From positions 14,384,001 through 14,448,000 of the forward strand of contig CM114274.1 in the NCBI GenBank assembly GCA_050084515.1: a stretch of 64,000 nt of DNA. Reading direction: 5' to 3'. Shown here piece by piece: positions 59,461 to 64,000 of the stretch. The translations under genes and the position numbers were made by a program. The DNA is from Blasia pusilla. Taxonomy: Eukaryota > Marchantiophyta > Marchantiopsida > Blasiales. How positions within the stretch are numbered: the stretch's first letter is position 1; the number at the start of each line of letters is the position of its first letter. Under the pieces are notes generated by a model. It saw only the letters and a list, made by a program, of their open reading frames with translations, did not search any database and was not told the origin of the DNA.

Positions 59461-62331
59461 TCACAACATCTGGTGTCCCTCAATGAAACTAGAAGGATCT
59501 TTCAACATTTTCTTTGCTCACCAGTAAAAATTCTTTGCCACATCTATATTTCCACCCTACATGAATTAAAAAAGCCAAGTTATAAACAAGAACTATATTC
59601 TGAAGCACCCAAGGCTTAGATGTCTGAGCAATACTTACAAGAGAACATAATTCTTCCTTAGCAAATACTGAATGGAAATGAAACAAGAAAAGTTTTGTTC
59701 AAGTCCAAAAGCTAGAGTGCTAGATACCGAGGTTATGCGCAGTTCTTGGAATTACTCTACTTTCAAGATCTATGACACATGAAGAAACTATGATACACAA
59801 AATTCAATTTAATTTAATGAGAGTACGAGCCACTTGCAGATGTCTCAATTGTTCATGCACAGAATATGCACCAGTGAAGCTAAATGAAAATTCAATTGTT
59901 TCCCACCTTAATCTCTTCATTATAGTACATGAGCCACATATCTGTGTCGGTTCCCCCAAACAGTTGAACAACATCATGAAGGGCTTTCTCATGTCCTGAA
60001 CCCACTCCATACAACCAGCCTGCAGTGTCTGTGTCTTAATACTGATATAGTGTTTGAAAAAATCCACACTTGGATCTAGAAGAGCTAGCAACCTATCCAA
60101 GAACATTGAAGGATATGAAATCATAAGGACTTTGACTTTTGATTCTGAGAATGCTCACGAACCGAAAAAATACACCATACAAAGCCTTGATTTGTCACTC
60201 TCCCAAATTAAGACTTAAGATATATTCCCCCTTTGAATCTATGGTTGGAAGGCTATAATAGACACTACTTGATCATGGAAGTATAGGAGAATGTTCCTCT
60301 CTTTCACCTCAAATTCAGAGGGGGCAAAAGAAAAGGAGCATGCTTTCTTCAAAATCCTCAAGAAATCTAAACATTATGTGTAGTGGCTAGTAACACTTCA
60401 AGGAGAGCCCTTCTCAATACTCACTTTCGCGCCTTAACCCTCTAAAGGTTAATTTTGCTCAAACTCTTCTTTGTGACATCCAAGTCTCGGGAGGAAAAAT
60501 CCAATTGACACTCGTACTTGAGACTGTTTCCATCAGCCTATGTCAATCACATAAGGGACTTGGATGAAACTGAAAGCATTGGGAATTACTTGAAATCTTT
60601 TAGTCAAGAACTTCAGTTTCAAAATATGATTACGGACCACAAGATATCTTACCTTTGTTAAACTAGCCGAGCTTGCTTGATCCCTTGTGAGTCAAGAATC
60701 CAGTCCACAGATGCGCAAGCTAGCTATGCTCCAACCTCTCCACCAACACCACCTCCCATAGCCCTTTCTAGCATTCCGATAACCACATCAAGGGCATCCT
60801 CTCGCCCAGTGTAATATTCCGTTGCCTAAAGTTCACAAAACTTTAATTTTCAGTTTGACATAGAAAGACGAGACTGACCAAGAAAAAACCACCAAGAATA
60901 GAAGCCGGGAAAGATATCACTTAGTGATTGAGATGAAAGAAAAGCTAGTCTTGCCTTAAGATGTGAGGGAAATCTGGAAAACCAAAGAGACTTTGCCATA
61001 AGCCAAGGCTCTTTCAAACAGAGAAAGGAGAGTAGCCACAACTTCATGCTCACTAATATTGTTACCAATAGAATCCTCTCCACCATCAGTGCCAAATTTT
61101 GTTGTACTATCACTTAGAAGGTCTAATAAAAGCTTTGCTTACACTTCATACATATGCACACAGGGAATGGATCTAAGGGATTCTTCAAACACATGCACAC
61201 AAGATAGGGATATACATTCTAGTTAGGATCAGCAAGGTTCTCTGTGATTAGAACTTGGGAAACGATCTAAAATCAGTGAAGTCTTCAGCCCCAATCCTTC
61301 ACATGACTACTTCGGACCAAGATACATAGCTAAGAATACACCTTCTCTGGTCAGTGAAAAAACATAAAATAAAACATCCAACACAAAAAAAATTTACATT
61401 AATTGTGCTCAATGCAGTTGCTACCACGTTCTCAGATAGGCATATCTCTACTTGGATCTACAAACTTTGTTGATGACAAATTGCTTATCAGTTCTATGCA
61501 CATGATGGGCTCTAAAGACTCGGATTAAATTTTGATCATGCATGAATCATCCAAGATTATCTCAAAAACCATATGAAATGGCAGGCATCGTTCTAGTCTA
61601 GAAAGATCACAAACAAGGTATCATGTCACTTCCATTTTCATCAACATGAACTTGAGTCCTATAACTACTTGACTTCCACCACACAGAAAGTTACGAGAGA
61701 AACTCAATTTTACCTTGATACCTCTCCTCCAACCTTCCACAATGCTCTCACCTTCCTTCAATTTTTGCCTTGCTCCATGCCTTCTTGCAATCCAATTCCA
61801 AGTGCTCTCATTGGATGGAAAAATCATGTATTAAACGCATTTGCATATGATTCTAGAGTTCTTCTTTGTGCTTGAATTCCAATGAATCAAGCACTTCCAA
61901 AAATCTCTGTCAAGAACGAAGACTATCTGGAACAACTGCTCCTACATTCTTGAAAATAGCCTTAGCCAATTTTCCTCAAGAGATAGACCATGCTTTTCAT
62001 CCTGATCTTCTACAATTTCAATAGGCTCCTCATCAACTATCATCAATGAGTCCTCAGATTTCATAGGGCTTTGATTCCACATCTTTTGATTTTGCGCACA
62101 TATTGGACCAAGGCCCAAAATTGCTCAACGAGCCTTCAGATTTTGCATATATGTCAGCTCCAGACGAAAGTATTCAATCCGTAGGTTTTCTGATCTCGAG
62201 CACATGTTAAGACGTCTTTACACAAGAGTTCTGGCAACATTCATGCTCAAATTATGCACAAATAGAAAAGTTTCCGCATACATCCATAGACGTGGAACAG
62301 TTGGATGAAGATACAAACACTTTGTGATCAC
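59461..62331 (-). pseudogene. UTP6 (U3 snoRNA-associated HAT-repeat protein) pseudogene with introns
   Basis: Exons on the minus strand match plant UTP6, a HAT-repeat component of the SSU processome in 18S rRNA maturation. 61714-62331: 'PTVPRLWMYAETF', 'SENLRIEYFRLELTYMQNL', then in shifted frames 'RFLEVLDSLEFKHKEEL' and 'ESTWNWIAR'. 60992-61218: 'VHVFEESLRSIP', 'LLSLFERALAYGK'. 60653-60825: 'ATEYYTGREDALDVVIGMLE', 'DSQGIKQARLV', ending at GTAAGA. About 60017-60092: 'LLALLDPSVDFFKHYIS'. 59461-59556: 'GGNIDVAKNFYW', with the natural end TGA at 59461-59463. Internal stops lie at 62218, 62125, 61910, 61853, 61139, 60724, 60658 and 59518. The N-terminal exons and a middle part are missing. Retained splice junctions show DNA duplication or decay in place, not retroposition. 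Confidence 0.85.
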
Positions 62332-62445
62332 CTAAATGAAATTCAAACCCCGTCAACATAAATGAAAGTCGTAACACAAACATATAAAACTAAGCCCATG
62401 ACCCATTTATCTGAGTGGAAAAATCTGTTGCAAACATATTTATAG

Positions 62446-62450
<5 letters not shown>

Positions 62451-62497
<47 letters not shown>
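62451..62497 (+). repeat. (CT)n microsatellite
   Basis: About 23 uninterrupted CT units lie just upstream of the first recognised UTP6 exon. Confidence 0.95.
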
Positions 62498-62499
<2 letters not shown>

Positions 62500-62654
62500 C
62501 TTGGTTGGGTTTAAACCCCAAAACTACCGCGTGCAAGTAATATAGCAATACTCTCTATCAAGTTGCCCATTGCTGTAGTTTGAACCTGTAGAGAGCTTGC
62601 AATGTCGTTCCCCTGGTTGGTAGGTGTGGATTAATGTGTCGTGTAATCCATGTG

Positions 62655-62678
62655 ACTTGTGGCAGTTGTGCCACAAGT
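62655..62678. repeat. Perfect hairpin, 10-bp arms
   Basis: ACTTGTGGCA and TGCCACAAGT flank the 4-base loop gttg. It is small but perfect. Confidence 0.6.
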
Positions 62679-63006
62679 AAGGTGTCCAATGGACTTAGTT
62701 GGAGAAATGTAGACCTCTCCTTCTTTTGAAGCTGGATTCACGGACCCTCCTCTGCAACTTAATGCTAGGGTTGTTCACCTTGGCAGGTAGTGATGATCTC
62801 TTGGGGTAACAAGTGGGCTCTCTTTGGGCACCCCGCCGCTTGGAAGCAGCCCCTCCGCACAAATAGGACAGCGAGTCCTTGTCTGGACTTTCGGGCTGGG
62901 AGCTTAAACATTCTCCCCAGATCCTAAATCAGTTGTTTGCCAAACCTCTATATATAATCAGCGGCCTTGAGCCCAATATATCTCCGTCCTCCCAAGCTTG
63001 TGAGGA

Positions 63007-63046
63007 TGTTCACTAGAAGAAGTTTGGAATCTTCTTCTAGTGAACA
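63007..63046. repeat. Perfect hairpin built from CACTA-type termini
   Basis: Sixteen-base arms (63007-63022 and 63031-63046) flank an 8-base loop. Each arm contains CACTAGAAGAAG or its complement, nearly the same end sequence as the CACTA-like element at 55128. It looks like two CACTA termini with almost everything between them deleted. The flanks GTT and AAC are complementary rather than a direct duplication. Confidence 0.65.
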
Positions 63047-63906
63047 GTTAATTTTTTTGGGAAATACATATATACGTTGTTTCAACGATGGAGTACGCAT
63101 CCTCGTTAAAGATCTACTGCACAAAATAACGAGTCTTCTGTTGAAGCAAAGATTCATGGTTGGCAAGGTCGAGCACATCCCGATGATCCAATATTTGCTA
63201 GGAGTGGGGGCGGCCTGGCCTCCCTGTTCTTCCTTCTGGTCGTCTTCACACAGAATCCACAGATGGACACAGCGAGGTAAAGTTGTTTTCACCGTAGTAA
63301 TAAACATTCCACTATTCTGGAAATACCTAGCAGATTCGTCACGAAGTCCGCATAGTCCGTAAAATTGACGACAAAGTTGGGACTGTCAGCCCGGGCGTAT
63401 TTTCCCGGGGTGGAGTAGTAGATTCTGTCAATTTCTGTGGGACACAGTGCGCTTGTAGATAGCTGCATGTTCCGGACAGGAAACGCAGGAAACGCGTTTT
63501 TGCGTCAGATTTGGCGCGTGAGTCAACCGAATTCCTGCAGCGTTGAGTCAGACAGGAACCTGTGGACCCCGGTGTTCCGGACTCTGTCCGAACCACCAGA
63601 CTCCGCAGGCAGGTGCCGGTAGGATGCAGAAGTTCACCGGACCCATGGAAAGAATGATTCCAAATCTGACCTTAAACTTCACGAATTCTTTCACAAACAT
63701 ATTTGGTGGACCCACGCATTTTCCCATCTCAAAATCACTCACTCCCCTCGTCTTCCAATTTCGTGCAAGATAAGTCCCACACACTTATGTTTTCACGATC
63801 GATTCTGGTTTCCTCCAAATTCCTCCAAGGACCCTCACCCTAAAATTCCTTCACTTGGACCAATGTATCTAATAATTGACGACCCCGTATGCATAATAAC
63901 AAAGAC

Positions 63907-63944
63907 TAATTTTTTATTTCCGTGCCACCGGAAATAAAAAATTA
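63907..63944. repeat. Perfect A/T-rich hairpin, 16-bp arms
   Basis: The arms end in ATTTCCG and CGGAAAT and flank the 6-base loop tgccac. This could be a fold-back transposon tip or a strong RNA stem-loop. It lies near the window end, so its partner or host element cannot be judged. Confidence 0.65.
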
Positions 63945-64000
63945 TTTGAATAACTTTTGTTAGTGTAACGATGCTCCATTCAAACCTTTTTATTACATTA

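Larger units (their letters stand above)
62498..64000. other. Unassigned right flank rich in hairpins
   Basis: No exon or transposon coding was recognised. The missing UTP6 N-terminal exons are not visible here. The stretch contains a GGGTTTAAACCC palindrome at 62507-62518 and three clear stem-loops described separately. The open frames at 62948-63362 and 63339-63784 overlap on both strands and look like chance. Confidence 0.4.

Noticed and set aside
62948-63362. Overlapping open frames on both strands, candidate UTP6 N-terminus
   Set aside because: None shows the UTP6 N-terminal pattern or HAT repeats, and no splice link to the exon at 62331 is evident.
1-64000. CRISPR arrays, bacterial operons, tRNA or rRNA genes
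   Set aside because: No spaced direct repeats, ribosome-binding-site gene chains, tRNA A/B-box cloverleaf or rRNA blocks were seen on either strand.

Overview
The window looks like repeat-dominated nuclear chromatin of a land plant, most likely a non-seed plant such as a bryophyte. This organism call is inference. It rests on degenerate plant-type telomere heptamers (CCCTAAA), Ty1/copia elements with a plant-type primer-binding site (TGGTATCAGAGC), CACTA-type and possible Helitron termini, an intron-containing relic of the nucleolar gene UTP6, and a single-exon LRR-Roc-COR GTPase gene. Apart from that one gene, every coding trace I recognise is broken by stops or frameshifts.

Layout. 1-1032: unassigned, with a hairpin. 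1033-21250: one Ty1/copia element on the minus strand, split by a 14.4-kb insertion and carrying a nested solo LTR in its 5' LTR. The insertion (4465-18919) is a giant near-palindrome. Its arms are two tail-to-tail copies of the 5' LTR, gag and protease half of one Ty3/gypsy element; the left arm also holds an integrase-bearing gypsy fragment. 21.3-28.6 kb: LTR debris, then unassigned sequence. 28666-32580: the intact GTPase gene. 34.75-36.7 kb: copia integrase/gag relic. 37.85-38.77 kb: decayed interstitial telomere-like block. 43.8-48.1 kb: nearly full copia relic with a microinversion of about 565 bp. 48.6-53.4 kb: third copy of the palindrome's gypsy family, which continues past protease into a decayed DNA cytosine-5 methyltransferase. 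54.4-55.1 kb: probable CACTA miniature element. 55.2-57.45 kb: gypsy RT/RNase H relic. 59.46-62.33 kb: UTP6 pseudogene that still has introns. 62.3-64 kb: unassigned, with several hairpins.

The most notable results are the methyltransferase domain inside a gypsy element, the retroelement palindrome with LTR tips at both ends, the UTP6 relic, and a repeated decay signature. At homologous gag codons one copy reads TAG where another reads CAG or CAA, as expected from deamination of methylated CAG sites. The GTPase gene may act in signalling or immunity-like sensing, but nothing in its surroundings indicates an operon-like or functional partnership.
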